64,000 bases of DNA from Cynocephalus volans (taxonomy: Eukaryota > Chordata > Mammalia > Dermoptera > Cynocephalidae), in NCBI RefSeq assembly GCF_027409185.1, contig NC_084475.1:18930130-18994129 (forward strand). Direction: 5' to 3'. The notes beneath the pieces were generated by a model. The model worked only from the letters and a program-made list of their open reading frames with translations. It made no database searches and was not told the DNA's origin. Below are positions 1-10,992 of this stretch, one piece after another; positions within the stretch are counted from its first letter, which is position 1; each line of letters begins with the position of its first letter. The translations under genes and the position numbers were made by a program.

Positions 1-58
1 CCGTGGCCTTGGCACTACCAGCACCGCACTCTCCCTAGTGAGCCACAGGGCCAGCCCA
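1..58 (-). repeat. CYN-type tRNA-Ile-derived SINE, cut by window edge
   Basis: Read on the minus strand, this shows the SINE head GGGCTGGCCCTGTGGCTCAC followed by the tRNA-like box A and anticodon-arm region seen in the better copies at 35975 and 62115. Only the 5' tRNA-like part lies in the window; the rest would be to the left. Confidence 0.75.
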
Positions 59-179
59 GATTAATGGATAATTTCTTAGTAAAAAGACTACGGAGGCCAC
101 AGAAAGGGACAGTAAAGCTAAAGGGACCCAAAGATGAAGTTGGTATGGTCTGAATTCCCACCAAAGGGCACTCCAAAGA

Positions 180-418
180 AAGGTAAAAGACAAGCCATAG
201 AATAGGAGAAAATATTTGCAAATCATATATCTGATAAGGGACTTGCCATAAAGTAATAATAAAACTCATAACACAGTAATAAAAATAACCTGACTAAAAA
301 ATGGGTAAAGGATATAGACCTTTCTCCTAGAAAGATATACAATTCACCTATACACACATGAAAAGATGCTTGATATCATCACGATCAGGGAAATACAAAT
401 CAAAACTACGGTGAACTT
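180..418 (+). repeat. Old L1 (L1M) ORF2 C-terminal fragment, part 1
   Basis: The translation, with stops and frameshifts, follows the L1 ORF2 C-terminal region: the EKIFAN...SDK stretch, then the IRE.QIKTT motif near 390-410. It is too decayed to code. It stops abruptly at about 418, and the next part of ORF2 resumes at about 673, so the block at 419-672 looks like a later insertion. Confidence 0.7.
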
Positions 419-672
419 AAATGAGGTCCTAGAGCAGTCAAGTTCATAGAGACAGAAAGTAGAACGGGGATTGCCAGGGGATGTGGGGGAGAGAATGGGG
501 ATTCATTGTGTAATGGGGACAGAATTTCAGTTTAGGATAATGAACAAGTTCTGGAGACAGACTGTGGTGATGGTTCACGACAATATGAATGGACTTCATG
601 CCAATGGAATGTACACTTACAAATGATTAAAATGGTAAATTTTATGCTGTGTATATTTTGCCACAAAAAAAA
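419..672 (+). repeat. L1M 3' UTR fragment with short A tail, nested in older L1
   Basis: The block reads like an old L1 3' UTR: a G-rich stretch near 470-500, then the tail with ATGGTAAATTTTATG at about 632, ending in a run of nine A. The same signature recurs at 9340-9590 and 32800-32970. It separates two consecutive ORF2 segments of another L1. Confidence 0.6.
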
Positions 673-935
673 ATCTCCACTTTGTCCCCACTAGAATGGC
701 TAGAATTAAAAAGACAGAAAATAAAAGTGTTGGCAAGGATGAGGAGAAATTGGAACGCTCATAAGTTGCTGATGTGATTGTAAATGTTGTAGCCACTTTG
801 GAAAACAGCTTGGCTGTTCCTCAAAAGGTTAATCATGCGATGGCAATTCCACTCTTAGGTATACACCAAGGAGAAATGAAAACATACACGAATGTTTACA
901 GCAGCATTGTTCATAATAACTGAGAACTGGAGCTG
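673..935 (+). repeat. Old L1 (L1M) ORF2 C-terminal fragment, part 2
   Basis: It continues the ORF2 homology interrupted at 418. The translation runs through LHFVPTRMARIKK, then the region equivalent to AIPLLGI and the cysteine-region remnants. Stops and frameshifts are present, so it is non-coding. Confidence 0.65.
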
Positions 936-1739
936 AAGGAGCTCTTCTGTCCAGGCCCAGAATGGCCTGCGGGGGCTGCCATGGTGGTTGAGGGCAGCAG
1001 GGCTGGGAGCAGCATCTGGTGCAGGGGTGCCTGGCAGGGTCACCTGTTCTCAGGATGGATCTGCAGGACATGGAGGCATTCCTCGGGGCTCTCCTGATAC
1101 TACCAGGGAAGCGGAATGGACGTAAGAACAGGCTTCCTGCAGCTTGTAGGGTGTGTCCCCAGCAGCAGTCAACAATCATTCCACGAATACCCAGGAGCAA
1201 AATTAGCACCATTGAACTTTCACTTCCAGTTCCACACAATATATCATCCGTGAGCTCCCAGGCATGGGGGGGCTCTCAGGCAGGACTCAGGAATTCGCAC
1301 AAGTTCCAGCTCTGTCTGCCACTGGAACCAGTAGCATAGACCCCTCTGGGGATGGTCAGCTTCTCTGGCCACATGTCCGAGACCGAATAACCTCAAGCCG
1401 TGGGGGTTAGGGAATAGGAGGGCATTTCTGGTTCCAGATATAGATTGTTCCTATTGCGATGGAGAGCAGGCCTAAGAGTCATGGTACCATTTTCTGAGCA
1501 CTAACCAGGTACCAGGTTCTGCACTTCATGAGCCTGCTGGATGGCACAGGAGCCCATGGCTCCTGCTTCTCCCAGTGACCTCGCTCCTGGCCACTGGACA
1601 TCATCTCCTTCCACCTGCTGTGGCTGATGTCTGCACGGCCCTGTTCCCTATCGGGCTTCTCAGCTTTCCCATCATGTGCAATACAGTCAGTATCTCTGTT
1701 TCAGGTACACAGGTGGGTTTTAGTATTCTGCTGAGATGC
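936..1739. other. Unassigned non-coding stretch
   Basis: Moderately GC-rich sequence. Open frames reach about 136 codons but show no domain I recognise, and frames overlap on both strands. I see no confident repeat family. Confidence 0.4.
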
Positions 1740-2204
1740 TGCATTAGTCTCTTGCGGCTGCTAGAACAAATTGCCACAAACTTAGACATCTTGAAACTAC
1801 AGAAGTTTATTCTCTCCTAGAGGCTGGAAGTCTGAAATCAAGGTGTCAGGCAGGTCTGTGCTCCCTTCACAGGCTCTGGGGGAAAATCCGTTCCTCGCCT
1901 CTCTCCCAGCTTCTGGTGGTTGCTGACAGTGCTCAGCACTCCTGTCTCTGTCTCCGTCTTCACATGGCTTCCTCTTCTGTGTGCGTGTGTTGGATCTCCC
2001 CTTGCCTGTCTCATGCAAGGACACTTGGGATGACATTTAGGTCCCACCTGGATAATCCAGGATTATATCCTCATCTCAAGATCTTAATCTCATCTGCAAA
2101 GACTCTTTTTCCAAATAGGGTAACATTTACAGGTTCCAGGGATCAGGACCTGATATCTCTGGTGGGGGGTGGAGGTGGGGGGGTGGCAGTACTCAGGCTC
2201 CCAG
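1740..2204 (-). mobile_element. MaLR-type solo LTR with 5-bp duplication
   Basis: The reverse complement of the usual MaLR/MLT1-MST LTR end opens the block (TTAGTC...GCTGC), then an A/T-rich stretch and a CTGGAAGTC motif. The 5 bases GATGC occur at 1735-1739 and again at 2205-2209, as expected for ERVL-MaLR integration. No internal region is present, so it is a solo LTR. The subfamily name is not certain. Confidence 0.75.
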
Positions 2205-2209
2205 GATGC

Positions 2210-3049
2210 TGACTGAAATGGCAGCTAAGCCAAGACTCCAGTCCTCATCTTCCTGCCTCCAAACTCTCTGCCCCTTGCTCTTGGCAGGGACGGGGTGCTC
2301 ACCAAACCTTCCAACCCCTAGCAGTTAGGTGGCCCCCAGTGGCTCTCTCTGGGAAAGGCCTGTGGATGGAAGCAGTGTGTGTAAATTCTGAGCTGAAATG
2401 CAGAAGAGCTGACTCACGTACCTGTGGCCATCTGTTCCCCAGCCACATGCTCCAGGTGGTTCAGCCACAGATGGTGGCGCCTGTCAGCCTAGGTCCCTGA
2501 GTGACTGTGTGGAGTAGACTCCACCCCAACCTAGGCATGGACCTGCACTGGGTGAGCAAGAGACGAATCATGGCTGTGTTAAGCCCCTGAGGTTTGGGGG
2601 TTGATTGCTTACCTCAGAGTCACCTACTCTGTCCTTCTGGATCTAGTCACAATCATTTTGAGCTATGCCTCTGGCTGCCAGCTAATCCCATTGTGGCAGA
2701 ATTTCCCAAAGTATGTCTTTGGGTCTCTAGTCCATCAAGATGCCCCATGACCAAATCAGTTCAGCCAATGCTGTGTTCTGCACTGCCCACCCTCCACCCC
2801 CACCTTGGAGATTCTCAGCACAGGTTAGTACGCTGAAAGGTCATCGATAGCCTCATGCCCTGGTACTGGGATAGCTGTTGGGGAGTGACTCCTCTTCAAG
2901 ACTTGAGGGCCAATCCCTCTCTCCACTTGTCCTCACGCCACCCTCCTCTCAGTGACTCCAGGGACCCATTCCATCATACCTCTCTTTCCCATTTTTGCCC
3001 ACCAAAGCACAAGCCCCATCCCACTGCACTATTGTCCCCATAGATCTGT
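2210..3049. other. Unassigned non-coding stretch
   Basis: No coding signature and no repeat I can name. Pyrimidine-rich around 2900-3030. Confidence 0.4.
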
Positions 3050-3504
3050 GGGTGTCATTGCCCTTGAATCAATGTCCACAAATTCTTCACCTCCCATTAA
3101 GAGGTGGAATCTAATTTATACATCTTAAGTCTAGGTTAGCCAAAGCCAATGTGATGTAAGCATAAATTGAGAAAGGACTTGCATGTTGGGGCTTGTCCTC
3201 TCTTGCTGAAATTGGAACCCTAAGTCCACCTTGTCAGTGGCCCCAGCTAGCCTGCTGGAGGGTGACAGGATACTTAGAGGAGAGCTGAGATCTCCTGACC
3301 AACAGCCGATCAACCGCCAGGCATGTAAACAAAGCTGTTCCAGACCATCCAGCTGCCATTGACCCCCAACCTGGCACAGACACATGAGACAGAGCTTGAC
3401 GGAGATGGGCCAAGCTAGCCCAGACCAGAAGAACCCGCAGAATTGTGAGCTAAAGGCAGTTGTTTTAAGACTGGTGTGGTTTGGATGTGGTTTGTTACAC
3501 AGTT
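3050..3504 (+). repeat. MLT1-type MaLR LTR
   Basis: It begins with the MLT1 signature AGAGGTGGAATCTA near 3102. It continues through a CAGCTAGCCTGCTGGAGG segment and ends with GTTGTTTTAAGAC and TGGTTTGTTACACAG. Ancient and diverged, without a visible duplication. Confidence 0.65.
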
Positions 3505-3775
3505 AGTCCATTTCTGTTGCTTATCACAGGATACCTGAAACTGGGTAATTTATAAAGAAGTAAAATTTATTTCTTACAGTTGTGGAGGCTGGGAAGTCCA
3601 AAGTCCAGGGAACACATCTGGTGAGGGCCTTCTTGGGGGTGGTGACTCTACAGTGATGCAGGTGTCACATGGCAAATGAGCTGAGCAAGAGAGCTAACCT
3701 GCTCACTCACTCTCCTGATAAAGCCATCAGAAGCCACATTCTAACCTGTCCACAATCAAACCTCAGAACTTACCT
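3505..3775 (-). repeat. MST/MLT1-type MaLR LTR, partial
   Basis: The reverse complement of the MaLR LTR 3' end: TTAGTCCATTTCTGTTGC, then CTGGGTAATTTATAAAG, GGAGGCTGGGAAGTCC and CATCTGGTGAGGGCC. It lies directly against the preceding MLT1. The right end is blurred. Confidence 0.7.
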
Positions 3776-3908
3776 GCACCCTCATGCATTTCGTGTTCTG
3801 TCCTTTCTTCTTGATAAAATAGAGGTGTCACCTTCTCCTGCCCAGGCCAGCCCCTCCACCTGTGCCTGGCTCCATCTTCTCCTGCCCTGTCCTGAACCCT
3901 TCCACTAG

Positions 3909-4710
3909 GGACTGATATGTGCCCCCCACAAGACTCATATGTTGAACTCCTAACCCCCAAAGTGACTATCTGAGACAGGCTCTTTAGGGGGTAATTAGGG
4001 TTAAATGAGGGCGTAAGGATCAGAATCTGATGGGATTGGTGACCTTATGAGAAGAGAAAGATCTCTCTCTGCCTTTTGAGCTGTCAAAGGAAAAAAATAC
4101 AACAAATTCAAAGATCTCAGGTGGTTTTATTATAATTCTAGAATCGGGCAACACATCATTCCATAAAGTAGAATAAGTGTTCCAATGAGCTGAGCAGAAG
4201 AGGTTGGTTTTATAGACAGAAAAGGCTGAAGAGAGCAGAAACAAGAACAGAAAGCAGACTGGTCATTTCAAAGTTCCTTTCCTTGTAAGGTGGGACAGGA
4301 GACAGAACAACAGAAAAATCCCTGACTAGTTAACCTCAGGTTACTTCAGGCTACGCTTTTAGTGTGAGGATTAAAGCAGCAGGAGCTTCATGATTATGTC
4401 TATTGAAGATTAAAACCAGCTTGTTTGGGAAATTGGCCATTATTTCTTTGCCCTGATTTTTCAGAAGGTCAGGCGCAGCCTAAGGGATGTGGAACTTAGC
4501 AGGGGTGACACCATTTTTGTTTTCAGCCTGGTCTGTTGGGGCCTAGTGCAGGAGCTTAGTCCAAAACAGTGGCCTCCTATAATTTTATTTAACAGGGCCT
4601 GTAGCGAGAGGGGGACATCTGCACGTCCCGGGGAGGACCCTCACTAGAACCCGACCCTGCTGGCACCCTGATCTCAGACTTCTAGCCTCCAGAACTATGA
4701 GAAATATGTA
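3909..4710 (+). repeat. MLT1-type LTR interrupted by another LTR
   Basis: The left arm (3909-4081) carries the MaLR 5' signature: a C-rich CCCCCCAC stretch, CATATGTTGAACTCCTAACC and CTTATGAGAAGAG. The right arm (4595-4710) carries the 3' signature: GACCCTCACTAGAACC, then TAGCCTCCAGAACTATGAG. The two arms are contiguous in the family, so the block 4082-4594 was inserted later. Confidence 0.7.
4082..4594 (-). mobile_element. ERV solo LTR, minus strand, inserted in MLT1
   Basis: On the minus strand the block starts TGTTAAATAAAATTATAGG and ends CCTTTGACA, a TG...CA structure. A TATA box (TATAAAA, 4208-4214) precedes an AATAAAA polyadenylation signal (4125-4131) by about 80 bp, the layout of a retroviral LTR. 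Flanking tetranucleotides are GAGC (4078-4081) and GGGC (4595-4598), a possible 4-bp duplication with one change. No internal region is seen and the family is not identified. Confidence 0.65.
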
Positions 4711-4860
4711 TTAGTCAGTGTTCTCCAGAAAAACAGAATCAATAAGATACGTATAGATACATAAGAGATTGATTATGGGAATTGGCTCACACAATTATGG
4801 AGCCCAAAAAGTCCCAGAATCTTCCACCCACATGCTAGAGAACTGGAAATGTTAGTGGTG
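4711..4860. repeat. Common mammalian interspersed repeat of unresolved name
   Basis: The opening TCAGTGTTCTCCAGAAAAAC and the later GGGAATTGGCTCACACAATT are familiar from a widespread mammalian LTR-type repeat. I cannot name the subfamily with confidence. Confidence 0.45.
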
Positions 4861-5084
4861 TCATTTAGTCTGAGTCTGAAGGCCTGGGAACTGGGGGTAA
4901 GGGTGGGGGATCCTGGCCCACACTGGTGGCACCCCTCCATTCTGTCCCCTCACCGTCTCTGAGCTCTGTCTGCCCCCTCTGTGGCTCCTGCTCCTTGTCC
5001 ACTCTCGCCCTCCTGGCCCTATGGACACCCTCGTCCATTTCTCTACACCTGCTCTTGTCCCCCAGTGGACCGTGCTCCAGCATC

Positions 5085-5640
5085 TTCAAAAACACAACTG
5101 TCATGTCAATACCCTGCTTAAAACCCATTCACACCTTCCCAGTGCTCTTAGGATAGAAGCCAGATGCCCTCGCTGGGCCCTGTGAGATCTGGGGACGGCC
5201 TCATACAGTTCTCTCCCAGGCCCAACCCTGGCCCATGAAGGCATGCGGCCCCGCTCGCAGCTCCTCCAGGAAACCTGCTCACCCGGGGTCTTCCTGCCTG
5301 GCCTAGGATTCTGTGCACGCACACATGCGTGTACATGGGCACGCACACACCCATGCACCTGCCTAACTCCTACCCACTCTCAAGATCCCAGCTTAAATGT
5401 CACTCCCTAGTAAGTGTCTCCCCTGCAGGCTCCCTTGGTCTCCCCATCAAACTCTTTCATATAGAGCCTTGTGCGTTGTGTAACGAGCATCCCAAGTGCA
5501 ATCAGTCAATCACACAATTAGTCGTGAGTTACCTGCCTTCCTCATTCCCCTCACTGCCACCTCTTTTTTGCTCAGCACTGTCACTCCAGAGTCTGGAACT
5601 GTGCCTGGCCCACAATAGGCCTTCAATAAATATTACCAAA
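5085..5640 (+). repeat. L2 LINE 3' region
   Basis: The order of motifs matches the L2 3' end: CTTAAAACCCATTCACACC, then CAGCTTAAATGTCACTCCC, and finally CTGTGCCTGGCCCACAATAG followed by CAATAAAT. Ancient and non-coding. A short CA/CG-alternating patch lies at 5312-5356. Confidence 0.7.
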
Positions 5641-6959
5641 GGGACAAAGGCTCCGAGAAGTCCTGCTGTAAAAACATCTGTTTAACCTCATCTCACCCAG
5701 CGTTTCCCCAAACTTACTCGGCTGTGGAATCCTTCTTTCCATGAAGCCCTGTCACCATTCTGAGGATCGGGTAGAGAAACACGAGACCAGGGTTTTAGCA
5801 GGTCCCATCTCCATCCGTATTGTACTTCCTAGGTCCTCTAATTTCAACAGCTCCAGGACACGAGGATGCAACGTAGAATGGTGAAACAGTGGACTTGGGA
5901 GGGAGTCGGGAGACTGCCCCCTGGCCCTCAAACCACAGCTCTAGAGCTCTGCCTGGCATCGCAGGAGAGACTCCTGAGCAACACGGAGAAAGTGGCCTCC
6001 CAACTGCCCCCATGTCACACCAGAGGTTCCATGTGAGCATGGAAGAGAGAAGGACCCACGTTATCTAGGACACAACTAGCCTTTCGACACGGACACACTG
6101 TCCACCTCACAGCAGAAACCTAGGCCCTTAGGAAGTACCCGGAGCAGCATGTAGGAAGCGTGCACGGCTGGGAAATGGATTAGTGGCAGCGCAGTGGGCG
6201 GCAGCTTCCGCTCCCTGCCAGGGCCACCAGCTGCAACATCATTCACTCAATTCTTTTGCTTCTAATAGTCACAGTCCCCAGGGAGGTGGAGCAGGGATGA
6301 GCTGAAAGAAGTCATCCTCTCCTGCCCCAGGGAGCACTTCCTCCAGGCTGAAGGAACTTAGACAGTAAGTTTCATGAGAGACATTACTCATCATTAAATA
6401 AAGTCACAGAGCCATTTTCCCTCACTGGGGATGCTTGCAGACAGCAGGGGGCTAGCCATCTGGGTCTTGTCAGGCTCCCCCCACCCCGTCCAATCTTCCC
6501 ACTGTCTACTTTGGCCTGGCCACACATCATCATGAGTTCCGGGGACAGAAGGCAGGTGGGTGTCTTTGCCCATCGCATTGCCAGAAAGGGAGCCCCAAGC
6601 AGCCAGGCTCACCCAGCAGGGGACTCTTCCCATCACATGCAGGGCAGCATGGCCAGAGGACCTGCCCACCAGGTTTCCAAAAGTCATGCAAGGGTAGGCA
6701 CTGTGAGGCCTGGGGACCTTTTCGAGTTGGGAGTCTCTGCACAGCAAGCCCTGGGAGTGGGCCCCACAAAGCACGGGAGCACGTGGATTCCAAGCTATCC
6801 ATGTTGGAAACAGGCTGTGGCAAGGTGATGATTCTGCCTCCGTTCACAGAGGCAGAAGAGGGTGTTGTATCACACGTGGTATAGGTGTGTGGCACATGGA
6901 GTAGATGTGTGGCACGTGGGATGGGCAGCAGTCAACAGACATGCCTCGTGTAGGCTTCT
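5641..6959. other. Unassigned non-coding stretch
   Basis: Mixed composition. Several overlapping frames of about 100-125 codons on both strands (6384-6895) have no recognisable domain. The overlap on both strands argues for GC-driven chance. Confidence 0.4.
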
Positions 6960-7480
6960 CAAAGACAAACAGAGCTGAACACCACTTAAAGGCAGTGGAG
7001 ACAGATTTTATTCAGTACTGTGGCCATAGGGGAGAGAGTGGAGCTCAGTTCCGAGCACAGCCAAGACAGCTGGGGTTGCCGCCAATGAGTAGCTGGAGGG
7101 GACAGTGGATAGAAAATTACTAAGAGGAAACATTCCAGGGGAGAGGGCTTTCTGCTGAACTAACCTAACAGGATTCTTGCTAAAGGCAGGCCAAGGACTT
7201 AGACATGAAAGGGGAAAGGTCAGACGAGACATCAAAGCTGATCAGAAGTCAAAGGTCGGGGGATGACTTAGCAGGATTCTTTGCTAAGTCTGGCTTAGGC
7301 AGGACCAGGAAATCTGAAACTTGGGCAGATTCCGCTCGTAGACACGTGCTTACCAGCACGCAGTCGGAAGCCCCCCAGAAGACTCCTAAGAGACTCTCAG
7401 AGCTCAGAGCAGCTGTCACCCCAGCCCTCGCAGCTGGGCTTTCTCATGGTGACTGTCTTTTAGGAGGACAGAACTTGGAT
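6960..7480 (-). repeat. LTR-like repeat, minus strand
   Basis: A minus-strand AATAAA lies in the GATTTTATTCAGT segment near 7003. Upstream of it (higher coordinates) are the repeated CAGGATTCTTGCTAAAG and AGGATTCTTTGCTAAG motifs at about 7171 and 7273. The block resembles a retroviral LTR, but I cannot fix its ends or name it. Confidence 0.4.
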
Positions 7481-8880
7481 GTGGCCTGCAGTTCTGCCAG
7501 AACAGTCCTGCTGCAGGAAGGAAGGACGTACCTGGCTCCTAACCATCCTCCTCTGTGCCACCTGCTCATCATGTCACCTGCTCCAGCACACGTTACATCT
7601 TTGGGAGAAGGCAGTACTCGAGGACAGGGTTCAAGGATCAGCGTCCTTGCCAGGGCTCCTTACACATGACTGCTTAACATCTACCAGAGACCTGCAAATA
7701 GCAAATGTTCCTTTCCTAAGAGGACAAAGATCCCTTTTCTTTGGAATATTCAAAAAAGACACCTAAACTGTTTTATAGAATAATCGCCTCTTCAGTGACT
7801 TAGTTGATAATATCTCACACTGGGAAAAGATATCTCCAAGATGAAAATCAAGTGTTCTGCGCAATCTCTTAATCAAAACAACCGCAAAATGCTGCCAGCC
7901 ACTGGGCTGTGACCTCAGATAGCACCACTCCCTCCTGCCCCTGCATTTCTGTTGAGTGTCAGCCACTTGGCAGAAGAGCTCAAGTTTAATGGTGAACTTG
8001 AGGGAAGGGAGAGAGGCAGCCACCCAGCCCTGGGGTCTGAACTCTGGCTGTAAGGCTTTCTCAGCCTTGTCTGCAAAACTAAATGTTCTTTGTATGTAAT
8101 GAGTCAGGAAAGAAGAATTGGACAAGGTCTGGAAATGAGATTTCCTGCCTGTGGTTTGACTCATGCTTGTCTGTCTCTAAATCTACCCCAAGGACATTCA
8201 TTCTGCTGTGACAGAGCTCGTCTCTGGAGCCCCAGACCCCCCCATCAGGGACGAGAGGATTATCCGGGATGCAGACAGGAAGCAGGGACAGCCACGCACC
8301 CCGGGCCCACTTGCAGGGCACCTCCCAGACTCCCCCGTCAATCACAATCACTGCAGTGGAGGCGCAATCTGGATCTGGGAATGTCTATTACCCAAAGCAC
8401 GTTTCCATTCCGTCTGGCCTCCGTCCCTGAAGGTGTCTTAAGAAATGAGGAACTGTGAAACTCAACAGTCCTTTTTGTCTGTCCTATCTTTCTTTAGTAG
8501 TGCTAAAAACGAATCATTCAAGGCAACCGATCAACCTGTCTGCCCAGGACTGAGGCATTCTCAGGACTTGGGATTTTCATTACTAAAACCAGAAAGTTCC
8601 GGGCAAACCTAAAGTTGTTGCCACACTGTGCTAAGCAGAATTTGTGTCCAGCAGGAGGGAAGACAGACGAGTGCTGGGCTGCTTCCTGGGGACCTGTCAG
8701 GAATCCAGGAGAATTCCCTTATGGTGCCCAGAGAGGACGAGGAACTTTCTCCAGACCCCCTGTTTTGTAATTAGTGGAGTCAGGTTTAGAACCTGGTTTT
8801 CCAATACACTAAATGCTGCTGGCCCAGCCCCTCAAGAGATCACTTGAATTGCAAAGTTTTATTTTAAGGTGTTCAAGCCC
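7481..8880. other. Unassigned non-coding stretch
   Basis: No coding signature. The 121-133 codon frames at 7763-8164 (minus) and 8090-8458 (plus) have no recognisable domain. No repeat identified with confidence. Confidence 0.35.
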
Positions 8881-8884
8881 CAGA

Positions 8885-9032
8885 GCTCTTTACTCAAAGT
8901 GTGGTCCTCTGACCAGATCTCCTGGGAAACTGTCAGAAACACACAGTCTCCAACCCCAACCTGGACTACTCTGTCAGAACCTAAGTTGTATCTGACTCCC
9001 AGGGGATTCATAGACACAGAGCAGACGTGGGA
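8885..9032 (-). repeat. MER5A-like hAT DNA transposon
   Basis: On the plus strand the block reads like MER5A reversed: CTCAAAGTGTGGTCCTCTGA, then CCTGGGAAACTGTCAGAAA and a C-rich ACCCCAACCTGG. It is a short non-autonomous element without transposase. Confidence 0.6.
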
Positions 9033-9289
9033 AACCTGCTGCACAGATGGGGTGGTAGAAACCGGGAAGGTGCTGGAGCCGTCACTGACATGGTTTAAAG
9101 CCACACACAAAAATGGGACACACACCTGTGAGAAGCCTGCTCAGTACTAACCAAAACAGCGAGACCCCGCACTTCGGTAGAGTTATAGCAAGTTTCCAGG
9201 GCCATGTGTCTTTGAATAAAACGGTGTGTTTGAATAAAAAGACGTATGTCTTTGTATAAAACTAGGAAAACAAATCAATTATTTCACAC

Positions 9290-9590
9290 ATGACAGAAAT
9301 CTTTTAAAACATGATATTAAAAAGAAAAAGCCACAGCCACATAGTGTATGATTTCATACAATGAAATGTCCCAAATAGGTAAATCCACAGAGACAGGCAG
9401 AATTGGGAGGTCTGTTTAATGGGTTTCCTTTGGGGTGATGAAAAAGTTCTGGACCTAGATAAAGGTGACAGTGGCACGACATTGCAAATGTACTTGATCC
9501 TACTGAATTACATACTTTAAAATGGTTAAAATAGTAAATTTTATGTTGTATGTGTGATGTCAAATTTTTTAATGAAGGGGAGAAGCTGCC
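9290..9590 (+). repeat. L1M 3' UTR fragment
   Basis: Typical old L1 3' tail: TTTGGGGTGATGAAAAAGTT at about 9429, then TTAAAATGGTTAAAATAG and a run ending in a T-rich terminus. No coding content. Confidence 0.6.
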
Positions 9591-9789
9591 ATAGTGGTGA
9601 GGGTTGAGGGACCCTGACCAAGTCCAGAAGCCTAAACTCCGGCTGCAGCTGAAAGTTAATTGCAGAGGTTCAGGGCGGTGTCTGCAGGTGGGTCGGAGTA
9701 TCAGGACTTTTTAAAAAGCTTCCCAGGTGACTCTCCCCCTGAGATGGAGTAAAAGGCAAGGTTGTTCGTTTTCACCACGTCTTTTTCAC

Positions 9790-10515
9790 ATTGCTGGAGT
9801 TTCCACCAGTGATTGAGACAAGAAAGAGGAAGGAAAGGCCTCCTGTGGCTAGAAGCACAAAGATAACAACAGGTGTTGACCAGGATGTGGAGAGATTAGA
9901 ATCGTCATCCACAACTGCTGGGAACGTAAAACGGTGCGGCTGCTTTTGGAAACAGTCTGGACGTTCCTCAAAATATTAACTGTAGAGCTACCCCATGACC
10001 CAGCAATTCCGCTCTTAGGTTTATACCCAAGAAAAGTGAAAACATACACAAATGTTCATAGCAGCATTATACATAATAACCAAAAAGTGGGGAAAAACGA
10101 AATGTCCACCAGTGGATGAATGGATAAATAAAATGTGGTGTATTCATATGATGGAATATCAGTCAGCTATAAAAGTCAATGAAGTACTGACACACGCTAC
10201 AACGTGGGTGAACCTGGAAAACATGACGTTCAGTGAAAGAAGCCACACACAGAAGGCCACGTGTCATGCGATTCCATCTGTATGAAATATCCAGAACAGG
10301 CAACTCTCCAGACTAGTGATCACTCGGGGCTGGGGAGAGGGGGAAGGGTATGCGGGAGTGACTACTCGTAGGTACTACGCTTTTTGGGGGGTGATGAAAA
10401 TGTTTTAAACCTGATTGTGGTGACTGATGGTTGCATGACTCAAGTATGCTAAAACCTATTTTAACTGGGTGATTTACATGATGTGTAAATTATATCTCAA
10501 TTTTAAAAAAATTTT
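9790..10515 (+). repeat. L1M ORF2 C-terminus and 3' UTR
   Basis: The broken translation follows the L1 ORF2 C-terminal region: WTFLKILTVELPHDPAIPLL, then MFIAALYIIT and MEYQSAIK. The 3' UTR follows from about 10280 and ends in TATATCTCAATTTTAAAAAA. Frameshifts split the frame. Confidence 0.75.
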
Positions 10516-10544
10516 TTTAAAAAGCACCCATAATGGAAAGGAGG

Positions 10545-10690
10545 AAATTGTCTTTTTTTCACAGATGATCTGACTGTGTACCTAGAAAACTTTTAGGAAT
10601 CTGCCAAAAAGCTACAAGAACAAATCAGTAAATTTAGCAGCTATTCCAGATACAAGGTCAATATACAAAAACAATTTTACATGCTCATAA
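10545..10690 (+). repeat. L1 ORF2 reverse-transcriptase fragment
   Basis: A short piece equivalent to the region around the RT catalytic aspartates: a broken version of FTDDLTVYLEN, then the IPDTRSIYKNNF stretch. A separate, upstream part of ORF2 placed just after an L1 3' end, so it is a different insertion. Confidence 0.6.
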
Positions 10691-10777
10691 AATTTTGAAC
10701 ATACCGTTTACGCCAACATTTTTAAAGCATAAAATAATTAAAGACCTATATTATAAAATATTTGCAAAACTGTTATG

Positions 10778-10992
10778 CCAGGGTCTCTGCACCTGGGCAC
10801 TGCTGACATTCTCAACAGGACGGTGCTTTGCTGTGGGCCGCCCTGGGCACTGTAGGACATTGAGCAGCGTCCCTGGCCTCTGCCACTAAATCCCAGTAGG
10901 TGCTAAAAACCCTGCCCCCAGCTGTGCAGTTGTGACAGCTAAAGATGTCTCCAGACGTTGCCAAATGTCCCCTATAGGAAAGGGCAAAACGA
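10778..10992 (-). repeat. MER20-like hAT DNA transposon
   Basis: On the plus strand the sequence reads as MER20 reversed: GGGCACTGCTGACATTCTC, GGGCACTGTAGGACATTGAG, CTGGCCTCTGCCACTAAAT, then GATGTCTCCAGACGTTGCC and AAATGTCCCCT. The near end is the short inverted terminus CAGGGTCTCTG. Non-autonomous, with no transposase. Confidence 0.75.

Noticed and set aside
7205..7669. 154-codon open frame
   Set aside because: It overlaps a block that looks like an LTR and has no domain content.
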